64,000 nucleotides of DNA, taken from contig JAYMSP010000014.1 of the NCBI GenBank assembly GCA_036897095.1, positions 60,269-124,268 on the forward strand, written 5' to 3'. Of the stretch, positions 23,498 through 35,097 are shown piece by piece; position 1 is the first letter of the stretch, and each line of letters opens with the position of its first letter. Under the pieces are notes generated by a model. The model did not search any database. It had not been told where the DNA came from and saw only the letters and a program-made list of their open reading frames with translations. A program made the translations under genes and the position numbers. This DNA is from Plantago elongata (lineage: Eukaryota > Streptophyta > Magnoliopsida > Lamiales > Plantaginaceae).

Positions 23498-24447
23498 ATG
23501 GAGAAGCCATAGCTCAATTTCTGCAACTCTGTTTTGTGATACGTGGATGAACCACGTTCATCGAAAATGTCTATGTTCGAAAAGGCGGGTGGCAAAACGC
23601 TTGTGCAGACGTTTTAGCCACGGGTTCTAAAGGAAAAGCAAAAAACCCGACCGCACGCAGTGTAACCGCTTTCACCGGTTATGATATTTGACAAAACCGA
23701 TTTTATTAATTTTAACCCGGTATAAGCGAATGGTGACACCACCCGCTTTGAAATGTGTAACAATTTTTCACATCGAATCATATTCTAATAGGGTATATAA
23801 AAAAGTCAACCATCCGATTCAACTCTGTAAGTCGTCTCTTACCGTATCTAAAATTAATTTATTTTTAAAAGTGTCAGTGAGTTAAGTTTTCTTCACCCGC
23901 TATTTAGCAAGTGGATGGCAAATTGGATTGTGCCATTCATCCGACAAGTTGACCATGATAAATAAAAGTAGGTAAATATATGTATTAAGTGTCAACATAG
24001 CTGTTATATGATTAACTATCAGAAGCTCAGAACAACTCGTATAGGTAGGATCCGTTAGAGCTTAAAAAATAATCGTATCCTCGTCCTCGTATACTCGTAG
24101 TTTAAACAAGAAAGTAGATGGATTACACTTTTAAAAATACCCCTCCATCATTCACGTACCTAATACCTTTTATCAATATTGAAGTGTGAATTTGTCCTCG
24201 TTTTAGCTCATGCATTGTCACATCAGGATCAAAACTAGAATTTCGAATAGTCATACCGGATTAAACGAGTTGAGTTGTGAACAAGGTAGGATAAAAAATT
24301 TGGAACTTTAAGAAAAGAAGCCACATGGGCCAAAACTGAATATGAGAAAGTCTAGGGAACAGCCTGAAAGAAAGAAACAATTCCTCAATCTCCATCGCTC
24401 ATCCGAGAAAAGTCTCTATCTCGCTCTCCCTCTCTCAGCTGAAGAAA
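23498..24447. promoter_or_regulatory. Shared intergenic region between divergent DCC and SDH7-like genes
   Basis: About 0.95 kb separates two divergently transcribed genes. It is more GC-rich near the DCC side (23560-23720) and AT-rich in the middle. A CT-rich leader (TCTCGCTCTCCCTCTCTCAG) precedes the SDH7-like start. No clear TATA box was found on either side. Confidence 0.5.
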
Positions 24448-27400
24448 ATGGCGTTTCTACTGAAGAAAACTTGTCTTTCAGCTCTCCGATTACAATCACA
24501 GGTACGTTTACATTCTCGTTGTTTTTTCAATTTTGGTTGAATTTGCATATCTGACTGATAATTCGATGGGGCTTGTAATAGCTGAAAGCCGATGATTCGA
24601 TGATGCTATCAAGGCGTGGATTTCATGTCGAGCCTGGTACCCGAGAGAAAGCTGTGAGTATATCTATCTCTCTACCCAAACAGTTATTCTGTCTGGATTT
24701 GTGATTTAGGCTTAGGTCTTTTCTGGATCTTCTGTTGTGGAATATGTGTATCTGGCTAGTTTGATTTCAATGTTCATTTCGCTTTAGGCGTGATGGTAGA
24801 TTTTCACGAATAGATGATAGTTAAGCTTATGATTGATTGGGTTTCAACTAGTTAAGAGTAATTTACCAAGGATCTTTGGAAATGGCTTCGGAAATATATT
24901 GAGGTGTGGCTATCTACTTATGATATCATATCATAGGATATGTCAAGAGGAATTTACCTATGCAAAAAAGCTTTAATCACTGATTGGGAATCACAACTTT
25001 GAAGCTGCATTTGAGTTTTAGTAGATAAGTGAACTTCTAGATTGTGGTTTGATCATTTCTGTGGAGGCTTTCACTGCGATACACTCTCGAACTCTCACCT
25101 GAAATTTGAAGAAAGTAACAAATGCTAATTGTAAAACTATGGAACTGAAAGAGAGAGGAATCCACCACTGTTGACAGCTCTCCAAGTAACTGTTATAATT
25201 TAAAGGTTAAGTTGTCTGAAATACAAAAGTGTTTGCAGTATTGATGCATAGTTGCATACCTATGGAGCTTTATAATTAACATTTTGTGTTTATGAATGTG
25301 TGTTAAGTTATTTGGATTTCTACATCTCTTTCACCAACATTTTAGATAATATCGATATGTCATGTCTTTCCAGCTCCTAGCAGAGGACTCCTCTCTAAAA
25401 CGGTTCAAATCGTACAAGCAAAGTGTGCGAACCCTCAAGAAAGTCGGAGATATTGTTACCGTCATAGTTGTAGCTGGTATGCTCTTTCTTCTGCCCCCTC
25501 TCCCTCTCTTATGATTTCCGAATATCAAGTTAATAAACTAATAGATGACTTTGAAGACCAACCAACTCCTGTAAAGGAAATTTATGATAAAGGTGCTTTC
25601 TTCATGTTTCATATATTATTTACATCGGGTAGAGTGGATGCAACGAAGGTCTACAGAATGCCTGTACGAATTAAGTACCAATACATGGAATGAACTAGGT
25701 TTAATGTTAATTTTATGTTGCTGATTCATGTAGTTTAGTCTTTGAAGTGTGGTTAGAAAAAGAATACCACTGGGTTTTATTTATTTATTTAGTGAAAATA
25801 CCATGGAATGAACTCATTACCTCTTAGTTACGGGTCTAGAATTACTAAGAAGGTTAACCTCATGGGCAAAGTAGGGAGCACTAGTGATTTCAGAGTTTTA
25901 AACACTTATTGCTAGTATCATTGGAAGTACTTGTTAGACTGCGGCATATAAAGTTGCATGGTATGTTTGACATAGATCTTCAGCATGCGTGCTGTTCATT
26001 TTTCAGAGAAGTGTCTGGCTACTATTATACATATAAGCTAGTAGTTACTCGATGTACTTCCATAATATCTGCGCTTGCTGAATTATGGGAACGAATCTAA
26101 ATGTAGTTCAATTGGGTTATAGAAATATCATATTTGTCATTTTTGTTCAGCATGCATGCTGTTCATTTTTCAGAGAGGTGTCTAGCTACTATTATACATA
26201 GAAGCCAGTAGTTAGTGGATGTACTCCCATACTATCTGTGCTTGCTGAATATAGGAATGAATTTAGTTGTAGTTCAATTGGGTGATAGAAATATCATATA
26301 TCTCATCACCTTAATTCTTAACTATTCTCCAAAATATTAGAAAATGTTTGATAGATAAAGATGCGCCTCCAGCCATATAATTCTGGATGTATAAAAAGAT
26401 GTCATGGCAGTTCATACTCTCAAGTCCTTGTAATTTTTTCACCAAAACACCCTTGATGGCACTTTTGTCCAGTGTACATTGCTGCTCTATGTGCCTAGCT
26501 GGCTGTCATTTCGTTAAGCAGTGGAAGCGCTTACCATATTATGATGCTTACTGTAATTTCTATGGATGTGATATCATGTCACTTTGTCAAATGTTAATTC
26601 ATTTCCTATCATCTTGTAGCAATTAATATAATCAGAACTACCTCGTGTAAGTTATCATGGTGCTCCCCAAACACCTTTGGGCTGATACTGCTACCTTATT
26701 TTGCTCCTTCAAACACTCCATTATGTTTATCTCAGTGCATAGAATAATTAAACTCGAGTTGGTCTACTCTCTTGAACATGATTACCAACTTCATCTTCCC
26801 ATTTGACTTTTTTTGGTAAGTAACATTGGTGATGTGAAAACTATTTTATTTTCTGGGGAATTTACCAGCAGTGTCCTGTGATTTTGCATAACACAAACTT
26901 TCATAGTTGAAAAAGTACATTAAAATTTGAGAAGCTGTAGTCTCTGTATATACAAGACGTATACCATTATTAAGTAAAATTTTGCTATATGTGCAGTACA
27001 TGAAGAAGAATAGTTCTATCTCTGCTATTTCTGATGAGAATATGTATATTGCTGTAAGATCTGTGCTGAAGCGGCTCAAACGTAAACTAGTAATGTTGCT
27101 CACAATTTCTTGGCTGATAATGGGAATACATCTACTTGCAGTTGTCTTCACACATTTCTTTCTGCAAAATACCATTTATATTCTTCGTGGCATAAAAATA
27201 TGTCTTGGTCAATTGTAACATAAAAGGCCAGAGAATCTGGTTATCATGAAGTGGTGTCTTTGTGATTCCTTGCTGTTCCCCTTTGTGTATGCATTTTTTA
27301 GCCTTTAGCAGTGTCATTTCTTTGTTGCATATTTGTCAGCACATCCTGATACAAACAGTTGGACTGAGTATCGAATCAAAATTTAGTTTCAAGCTTATGC

Positions 27401-27491
27401 CCCAACGTTTCATTTTGTGTACTCAGGATGCTGCTATGAGATCTATGTCAGAGCAACAACGAGGGAAGAAGCCGGCAAACAAGATAACTAG
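24448..27491 (+). CDS. SDH7: Probable succinate dehydrogenase subunit 7, mitochondrial
   Basis: Four exons: 24448-24501, 24582-24653, 25374-25476 and 27427-27491, giving 97 aa. SDH7 is one of the small plant-specific subunits of respiratory complex II. The N-terminus [18 protein letters not shown] is basic and hydroxylated like a presequence. [20 protein letters not shown] leads into a basic stretch ([19 protein letters not shown]), then one hydrophobic segment [16 protein letters not shown], likely a membrane anchor, and a short charged tail. The order matches my recollection of Arabidopsis SDH7, but no alignment was run, hence the moderate certainty. The last intron is ~1.95 kb and holds two repeats. 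Confidence 0.75.
25981..26300 (+). repeat. ~167 bp tandem duplication in the last SDH7-like intron
   Basis: Copy 1 starts at 25981 (CAGCATGCGTGCTGTTCATT) and copy 2 at 26148 (CAGCATGCATGCTGTTCATT). Both continue through AGCTACTATTATACATA, TGCTTGCTGAAT and AGAAATATCATAT, with ~85-90% identity by eye. Confidence 0.85.
26868..27169 (+). repeat. ~300 bp dispersed repeat, copy 2
   Basis: Partner of 21158-21462, inside the last intron of the SDH7-like gene and in the same orientation. The parallel frame ([20 protein letters not shown]) is preserved. Confidence 0.75.
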
Positions 27492-28332
27492 AGTGTCTAA
27501 TAGTGGCTATTATGCACGCGCACATAAATCCCCCTTCGGTTGATTCAGGAACCAAACATTCGAGAGAATAGGAGTGTTTTAATATTTCGCAAGCAGAAGT
27601 TTAACTGAGGTGTTTAATGTTTCACCTTTCAGAAGCAGGAAGTGGAACTAAAAATAAATCTTCCTTTCTCTTACATAATGGATGAAAACTTATATTGCTA
27701 GATATGATGTTCTTTTATGGGCTTTTTCTCGCCCTATCTGTGATTGCAGCGTGTAAAGTTGATGACGACGAGCAATTTTCTGATGGAAAACTTGATGCTT
27801 AGTGATGATGGGTAACTATCAGAGGATTATTGGTGTAGTTTGTAGAATGAAGTCCTAGGCAGAATGAAATCATGAGGGGGAGATTTTATAATAACAATAA
27901 GCTAGAAGCAGTTGAACTTGGAGACTGAGCAGCTTAATTTTTAAGATCATTGCTCAAAATCATGAATGAAACGGCGAGAAACAAAAAACATCAAAATCTA
28001 TACATGCAAGAGCTTACTTAGATAAGTTTGGTTAACATATTGAGCCAGAAAGCTCCCATCACAAAGTCACATACAGACATGCACATGCTACAAAATGGTA
28101 CGGTATGTGCATAACGGACTGACCGTAGCTGACACGTTTCATTATAAACATGCTACAAAATGGCAAGGGCTGTGCATTTGAAATTGACTTTAGTTGACTG
28201 AAACCTAGAAGTACGTACATCACGACTACTTTCTCTTTTCTTTTTTGATCTTTTGTTGGGAGGGGGAATGATCAATGATGCATGGAAAACAAAAACTCCA
28301 GACTACATTTTGCATCAGATGTTTGACAGTGC
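27492..28332. other. Convergent 3' flanks, no gene
   Basis: Lies between the SDH7-like stop and the stop of the minus-strand IDM-like gene. It holds the two 3' UTRs. A short direct repeat (ACATGCTACAAAATGG near 28080 and 28148) is the only structure seen. Confidence 0.5.
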
Positions 28333-29571
28333 TTAACCTGTAATTCTCCTTTCTTTGAGTGCAATTCCTTCAAGAATCCCATCAGTGGAGAAAGTTCCAT
28401 GGAACTGCTGCGGATCAACTGGCCCTGGCAGCTCAAATGATATTGAGAAAGGCCCTGGTGGACAAAGATTCTGCGATTTCATCTCAAATACTTGGGAGTA
28501 TTTGTTTATCGTTCTTTCACCAGTGACCGTGACTCCTTTGATTAGTACAGTACCGTTGCATTCAACTTCACAGCTAAATTCTCCTGTGGCAGGCCAACTC
28601 TAAAGACATTAATCAACAATAATGGAGTCAATTGAAATTTAACAATTAAACCATAACTAAGAAACACAGATTGATATATAGGACTTACTGTCATCCCGTT
28701 TAACTCCAGGAAGAGCTACCCGGAAAAGATACGCATCCTCTGACTCCCCAATATCCATTAGTCCTACAACTGGTCCGATATGTCCTCTTGCAGCACTTCC
28801 AGTCACCGCAAATCCATTTTTTATACTGCCAACAACATTGCCCCATTCTCTTTTTGTAGGCACATGAGGAACAAATATTATCCCCTGATCATGATCCTGC
28901 GAGGAACCACAACTCGCAGGTGACTGCCCAATAGAAATAAAGGGTTCGGGAGAAGAAGTCTGCACAGCATTACAGAGCGGTATTGCATTATCATCATCAT
29001 CGTTCGATTTTGGGGCCACAGGCATCATCACATCGCAGGAGTCATTTATATCGGCAAATTCATGCAATACAACACTCTCTCTATCTAGCTGAAAATCGTT
29101 TAGTCCTGTAAGTCTCTTAAACCTTTCTATATGGTTCGGTGCTATATGACCTACTTCTGGATTGTCAAGGAACACGATGCTTTGAATTGTGTCGCCTGGA
29201 TTTGTAGTCTGTGTAGGCTGATGTAGCTCTGGAGGAAAGAGATTGTTGAATCGAGGATAAGGTGTGGAACGGCCTTCAAGTGGGAATGGAAGATTTCCAT
29301 GGATGAACTCTAGTAATAAAGGCCGAGTCACGACTACAGATTGTGGAGCCTTTCTGAGTATGTAGTAGTAGACACTTTCCAAAACTGACGTCTTTATCCA
29401 TGTCTTTTCCAAATCATCTACATTGTACGATGGAAGATTTTCAGCATATCTTTGCCAAGCTGACTTGAAGGGCTGTTCGTTCTTAAGACGAGGACCAAAA
29501 TATGTTCCCATGATGAAAGATAGCAGAAAATACTGATCATTTGTCAATAGGCCACCATATTTGCCTTCCAT
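28333..29571 (-). CDS. Alpha-crystallin (HSP20-like) domain protein, IDM2/IDM3-like
   Basis: Two coding exons, 29571-28689 and 28583-28333, giving 377 aa. The N-terminal ~250 residues (GGLLTNDQYFLLSFIMGTYF, KSAWQRYAENLPSYN, WIKTSVLESVYYYILRKAP) are followed by an acidic, serine-rich linker. A C-terminal alpha-crystallin domain follows (AYLFRVALPGVKRD, FSCEVECNGTVLIKGV, FEMKSQNLCPPGPFSISFEL), ending DGILEGIALKERRITG. This order matches the plant IDM2/IDM3 (ROS5) group, nuclear HSP20-like proteins that work with the IDM1 acetyltransferase in ROS1-dependent DNA demethylation. IDM2 and IDM3 cannot be told apart here. A 5' UTR intron is likely (29580-31003). Confidence 0.8.
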
Positions 29572-29579
29572 TGAACCTG

Positions 29580-31003
29580 CTAAAAAGTGGAATTTCAGAC
29601 AGAAAAACTTGCATCGGAAAAGTTATACAATGGATTATTCATAATAATCAAAAGCTTGTGACGCGTTTAGATTGCAAACCAACCCTTCACGAAAACACAA
29701 ATTAAGTTGATCAGATTCAGTTGTATGGCGCCTTGGTCAATTTGAATCCATCAAATACGTTGAGCTCGTGCACACTGCACATTGTGATTCAACTACATAT
29801 TAGCAATACTTGCAGACAATCACAGTTAATTACTAACTTTTATCATGTTACATTTTCCTTTTACCTTCAAGTGGCAATGCATAAACTAGACAACATTTTA
29901 TAATTAACTCTTATATAATATTTTCTTCTAGCCCAAACCTTGAAATAATTATCAAACAGCTGTAAGATCACCAGGTAGATATAGAAAAATTAAGACTCTG
30001 AACATGGCTAATTTAACACTCGTAGACATCCTATTCCCATCAAGCATGACAATTCTTATCTTACATCACGTGCGGGCAAATGGCCATTGAACTACCAACA
30101 GAACTGCAACGGTCCATTTCGGGGAATTCAATGCATTGCCCCCACATAGAAACTGATTATAGCAGCCCTGACACAGGCCGTTTAAATTATTGTTAAAACG
30201 CTGAGAGAGACCGGGGCTTGCTTCAATGGGTTGGCACTTGGCACAGCTCAACTAGTCAGCTAAGGAGTGGTGGTTGGTAGTTCGTTTCATCGGTTTTTGA
30301 GTTTGTTTAGATGCTAAGTTTGCAACCACCGCTTGTATACCCGATCTCTAATAGAATACATAATCTAACATAATTCGTAGGGGATCCAACATGGCCTCAC
30401 ACATTCTATATTCTAAGTGTGTGGTGGTTACACCTAGCATCATACAAACGGGCTAAACCGACTTGACAACAATTGCAATACACATCAGTTAACACCTGCT
30501 TACTTTTCTCTCAATGATTTGATTTTAAAAAACCCATAAACTAATCATTTGACAGTACCCACCATTCACAATTTTCCTACCTACTATTCTAAATTTCCAA
30601 CGCCTAAACTACTATACCAAGTCGGCAAGTCCAACATACCAACATCTCGCACTTAATTTAATACTGCTTTAAGAAAAATTAAAGTGCGAATAACATATCT
30701 AAAATAGACATCAATACTTAGCCAACTTGGGCAATTATCCCAAACAGAAGCTAGGGAGTACACTTAGCTTTATCTATAAATGAATAAATACTAAATAAAA
30801 TCAACAGAATCTGAAATCTACAAAGAAATTAACACACAAAAGATAGATTATTGTTATATATAGTTGCATGTATGCCCATTCTTGAAATGAAATCATGATA
30901 ATTTTACACACACATTCTACTACAATCAAGTAATATTCACAGTGTACAGAAGAAATCAAATAAGCTAATGTTTGAAGTGAGAAATCAACAAGTCATGAAT
31001 TAC
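29580..31003 (-). other. Probable 5' UTR intron of the IDM-like gene
   Basis: On the minus strand a good donor (CAGCAG then GTAATTC) at 31003 and an acceptor (TTTTTAG) ending at 29580 flank 1.42 kb with no coding signal. The exon upstream would lie at about 31004-31130. Inferred from splice signals only. Confidence 0.55.
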
Positions 31004-31139
31004 CTGCTGTTTGAATTCAAGAAGTTGATCCAGAATTGCAATGTGAACTCACTCTTTTGTTCTTTTCCTTTTTGTGTATCAAGTGCAGGTGTCAAGTGAG
31101 TTAAAATGATTTTGGAGAGAAGTTGCTTTTGCTGTAATA

Positions 31140-31160
31140 ACAATAATAATAATAATAATA
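31140..31160 (+). repeat. (AAT)n microsatellite
   Basis: Short run of AATAATAATAATAATAATAG near the probable transcription start of the IDM-like gene. Confidence 0.8.
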
Positions 31161-32270
31161 GCAATTAACAATTCTTTTTAATTAGCATGCACTGCCCCAA
31201 ACTGCCACCTAACCCACAAGTGGAGTCAAAATCACTTGTACCATCTTTCTCTATGAGAAATTGAGAATCTCTCTACATTACACGTATATATATATATACA
31301 CATATGTTCAATAATGTGCATGCTTCGGATTTGAGAATCTCAATACACTTGACATTTTAATACATGTATCGTATGCATTTCATCTCAATACGATGAACAT
31401 TAAAGTATTTGAGCCAACTCTTACCTTCTTCCTAATCAACTTTAGATTTAACTTTGACATGTTAATATGCGTACATGGATATCGCACAACTATGACCCTA
31501 ATCTTCGAATTCATTCCAAAACTATGGGTTATAATTTTTTAGAGTTGATTTCCCTATGGGTAATTGAATCATCCATTTAATCAAATACAAATCTAAAGCA
31601 TGTGCTAGCGCACTAGCACATTTTCCTTATATCAATTATGTCCTTTCATTAAAGTGCTTGAAATTTATACGAAAGGCGAGAGGATAAGAAAAAGTCACAA
31701 AAATATAAGAGAAGAGAGTAGGTTTTTTCTACCTTTTTCCATCACAAGTGACCTCTTTGTAGGTGAGTAAATGAGAATGTTACTTTATTTTTCATTACAA
31801 TATTTTGTAACTTATGATTCACTACCTTCACTACTTCACAAGAGTAATCTTGTTACTTATGGAGCAACAAATGACATGTTCAATATTGTAACTATCATAA
31901 ATTACAAATTTCTACTTGAACCAAAAACTTCTATATAAAGTTGAAGTAGTTGAACCAACAAAAGCTTAGCTCACAAGGGCTAATCCATTAGAGTTTGGCT
32001 CGATTCCAACAATTATGTGTGAGAGTCGCGCGCACCTACTCACATACTAGTCCACTAGTTTTGTGTATAAATCTGGTCAGGATTTACACTCAACTTACAT
32101 TGCTACACAACTTAAACACCAAGTAGGAGCTAGTAAATTATAAACTAGAGATTAAAACAATGTGGGACAAACCCATTCAACCTTCTAACTTGATCATTTT
32201 ATTACTCACAAACTCAATGTCCATGTTGGGCAAATAATATATTAATCCGAAGCTCTTACAGAGTAACTTT

Positions 32271-32303
<33 letters not shown>

Positions 32304-32423
32304 CAAATAATTAAGAAATAGTCTCAATGTAAATATACCTCTCAATACATTATTTACTTCACGTTTTCTTCATAATTCTTAAAAAATTTCTCAATTGTTT
32401 TGAAATGAGATTCAGTTCAACTT
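31161..32423. other. AT-rich intergenic, nothing coding
   Basis: Contains (TA)n runs at about 31287-31299 and 32272-32296 and a short inverted motif GTGCTAGCGCACTAGCAC near 31601. No gene recognised. Confidence 0.5.
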
Positions 32424-32433
32424 AACTCATTAA

Positions 32434-32531
32434 TTTTTTTTTTATTTAAACGGTTAAAGGATGACTCGAACCCTCCGACCTATTGGTTGGAGAGTTGAAG
32501 CGTCTTACCAACTGAACTGCGCTTCGTTGCC
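32434..32531 (-). mobile_element. tRNA-derived SINE, copy 2, with target duplication
   Basis: On the minus strand: GCGCAGTTCAGTTGGTAAGA (box A), then GGTTCGAGTCATCC (box B), then TTTAACCGTTTAAA and a poly-A tail. It is flanked by AACTCATTAA (32424-32433) and AACTCGTTAA (32532-32541), a 10-bp target duplication with one mismatch. At ~98 bp it is short for a SINE. Confidence 0.8.
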
Positions 32532-32829
32532 AACTCGTTAAAATGACGAGTTTAAATTTAACTTGAATCTTATTTAGGCAGGTGGCAGGATAAAATTGGC
32601 TCGATTCTTTATGGTTTATACGTGTGTAAACCCGCAAGTTATAACTTAGCTTTCATCTTTGTGGAATTTTGCTATAAAATTTTGTAGAGTCCATCCTAGG
32701 AGAGACCCCTACATTTTGGAGTCCTGAAAATCCCCCTCAACTGATAAAACTAAATAATTATACCTTTTTTTTCACAACTTGACTTTAGATGATTTTTCGC
32801 GGATCTTTTAATCCGGATTCATTAAAAAC

Positions 32830-34030
32830 GGATCAAGTAAAAACTAGACAATATAATTTAAAAACTAAACGAGAGTGTAAATTTAATATCATGTAAAAAC
32901 TAGAAAATTTCTTTTACATACTAGACAATATAGATTACACCAATAGAAATCAATGTACAGATAATAAAAAACTAAACAAGTTCATTTATAAAACTAGACA
33001 ATATAGTTACAAAATTAGATAATATATCGTAAGAACTATACAATACATACTAAAGTGACTAACCATATAGTTCCAAAACTAGACAATATGTTGTAAAAAC
33101 TAGACAATACATTCTAAAAACTGCACAATAAATTTATAAAAAACTAGACCCTAATACTTGCATCAGGACACCCAGCTACAATATCCCTGGTACCTTGGAG
33201 ATCTGCTTCAGCTTGTGTTAAACTAAGACTGAAACTTGGAAAGTCAATCTTCAACATCAAATTGTACATGCTCACCACATTATCAATCAGACTTCTTCAA
33301 TGTCCAATGTTGAATAAGGAGAAGTGAACATAATCAACACGCCCTTTACATGGGAACCTATGGAGGTAAGCCGGTACAAGCACTAGTATACAACCATGAA
33401 ACCACAACAATCCACATTACGTATGGAAGTTACTCTCTCAACTTGACTAACAAGTCTCATGTCCATATTATGTCCTATTGTTGATCCTAGGAAGATGCCG
33501 CATGCATACAACATAAAAAGTCTCTTAAATCATCTCCACCATCCGTTAAACTCAACAACACCTTCCCATGCATCTAAAAGTGAGAAAAGTGTAAAAAACT
33601 ATTAAAAAAATTTCATTAAAACTATATACAATAGATGTTAAAAACTAGACACTTTCATACCAAGCTGTTCAACATTAAAACTAAATAGTAGATGTTGAAA
33701 ACTAGAGAACAAATACAAAAACTAGACAAATTTTTTACAATAAAGTTGTAATGCAATAAAAACTGGAAAATAGATGTTTAAAACTAGACACTTTCACACA
33801 AAACTGTAACACATTATAAACTAGACAAAAATATGTTAAAACTAGGGAGATCTAAAAATTAGACATTTTTTTTTTATAAAAAGTAGTAATTCATTAAAAA
33901 CTTGACAGATTGACAAAAAGGGGTAAAACATTAAGAACTAGACAAAAAACCAGACAATTTCTCAAAACACTAAAAACTAAACAAATGATGGTACAAACTA
34001 GAGAATAGATGTTAAAACTAAACATATTTA
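32830..34030 (+). repeat. Region packed with degenerate AAAACTAGACAAT motifs
   Basis: Dozens of near copies of AAAAACTAGACAATATA occur in two blocks (about 32840-33150 and 33590-34030) on either side of a formerly coding stretch. The spacing varies between ~15 and 40 bp. This is not a simple microsatellite. It looks like the decayed subterminal repeat zones of a DNA transposon. Confidence 0.7.
33160..33560 (-). pseudogene. Relic of a transposon-associated protein
   Basis: The minus strand reads, with interruptions, RLFMLYACGIFLGSTIGHNM then DMRLVSQVERVTSIRNVDCC and GFMVVY before a stop. This resembles the DUF1985 / plant-mobile-domain proteins carried by some MULE and CACTA elements. The reading frame is broken and no catalytic motif remains. 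Its position between the two motif-rich blocks suggests all three belong to one decayed element. Confidence 0.35.
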
Positions 34031-34546
34031 CACAAAAGCGAGACGAAAAGAAGGTTAAAACGGAGCAAAATAAATCTAATAACAATCGAGCAACAAAAAT
34101 TGATGTTGAAGCAACCAAGCAACAAAAAACGAAGCAATTACGATCAACAATCGAAACAACAACAATTGCGATGATCAAAGTCGAAGCAACATACCAAAAA
34201 GCAAACCGAACTCGAAAACACAATAGAGAGAGAAAAACGGACATAATTACCTGATTGTGCGATGAATCCGGAGAAAACCGCTCTAGAATTGAGATTTTCA
34301 GACAATCCAGAAAAAATCGCCAGAATAGAGAGAGAAAATGGAAGAGAAAAAATTAGAAGAAAGAAACTGAAAATACCTATTTATACTTTATTCATAAAAA
34401 ATGGTATGACCTGCATGCATTTTGACCAGTGAAAAGTCTATTTCTGACCCGCGAAATAAAAAAACCAATTAAACTAAAAACTAGATAGTTTGTATACAAA
34501 TTCTGGAGAATTATTGAACTCTTTAAAATGAAAGGCGACTTTTATA

Positions 34547-34743
34547 CTCCCTCCATCCCATTACAATTGAAACGTTTTTTCGTTTTGATCGTTCCATTAT
34601 AAACGAAATATTTTTACATTTTTAGTAATAACCCCACAATACAACTCATTTTCCACCACACATATTTTATTAAACTCATTTTTAATTACATTTTTAAAAA
34701 TCGTATTTTTTCTAAATGTTTATTTCGAGCGGGACGAAGGAAG
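34547..34743 (+). mobile_element. Stowaway-like MITE, copy 2
   Basis: Starts CTCCCTCCATCCCATTACAA, ends GGGACGAAGGAAG and is flanked by TA on both sides. The interior matches 426-654. It is ~197 bp long and shorter in the middle than copy 1. Confidence 0.9.
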
Positions 34744-34881
34744 TAATAGTTTGAAAATTTTGTATGTGTATGTGTGATCTTCTAAATTTCAAATCCGATA
34801 AATGGCACTTGTTTGGAAAGTCGGCCAAGTACAACTACTAGTGGCAACGGTGACGAACACGCGACACAGTAACGTTACTAA

Positions 34882-34906
34882 ACTACTACTACTACTACTA
34901 CTACTA
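34882..34906 (+). repeat. (ACT)n microsatellite
   Basis: About eight ACT units, ~190 bp upstream of the WLIM1 start codon. Confidence 0.9.
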
Positions 34907-35097
34907 TTCCACTATAGCTGACCTGTAAAACCACTCAAAACCCTTGAAAAACAGAAAATAAATAAGAAAAAAGGTAGTTGTACAAGAATCTTTGTTGCAT
35001 TAATTTCTGTGGGCTGTGCTGGTGAAAGTTAGCAGAAGAAACTCAGTATCTCAATACACCTTTCTTTCTGTTTGCCTTTTTTGTTTGTTTCAGAAAA

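Noticed and set aside
33894-34244. 116-codon minus-strand open frame (MSVFLSLLCFRVRF)
   Set aside because: Hydrophobic low-complexity frame over the AAAACTAGACA-rich block; composition artefact.
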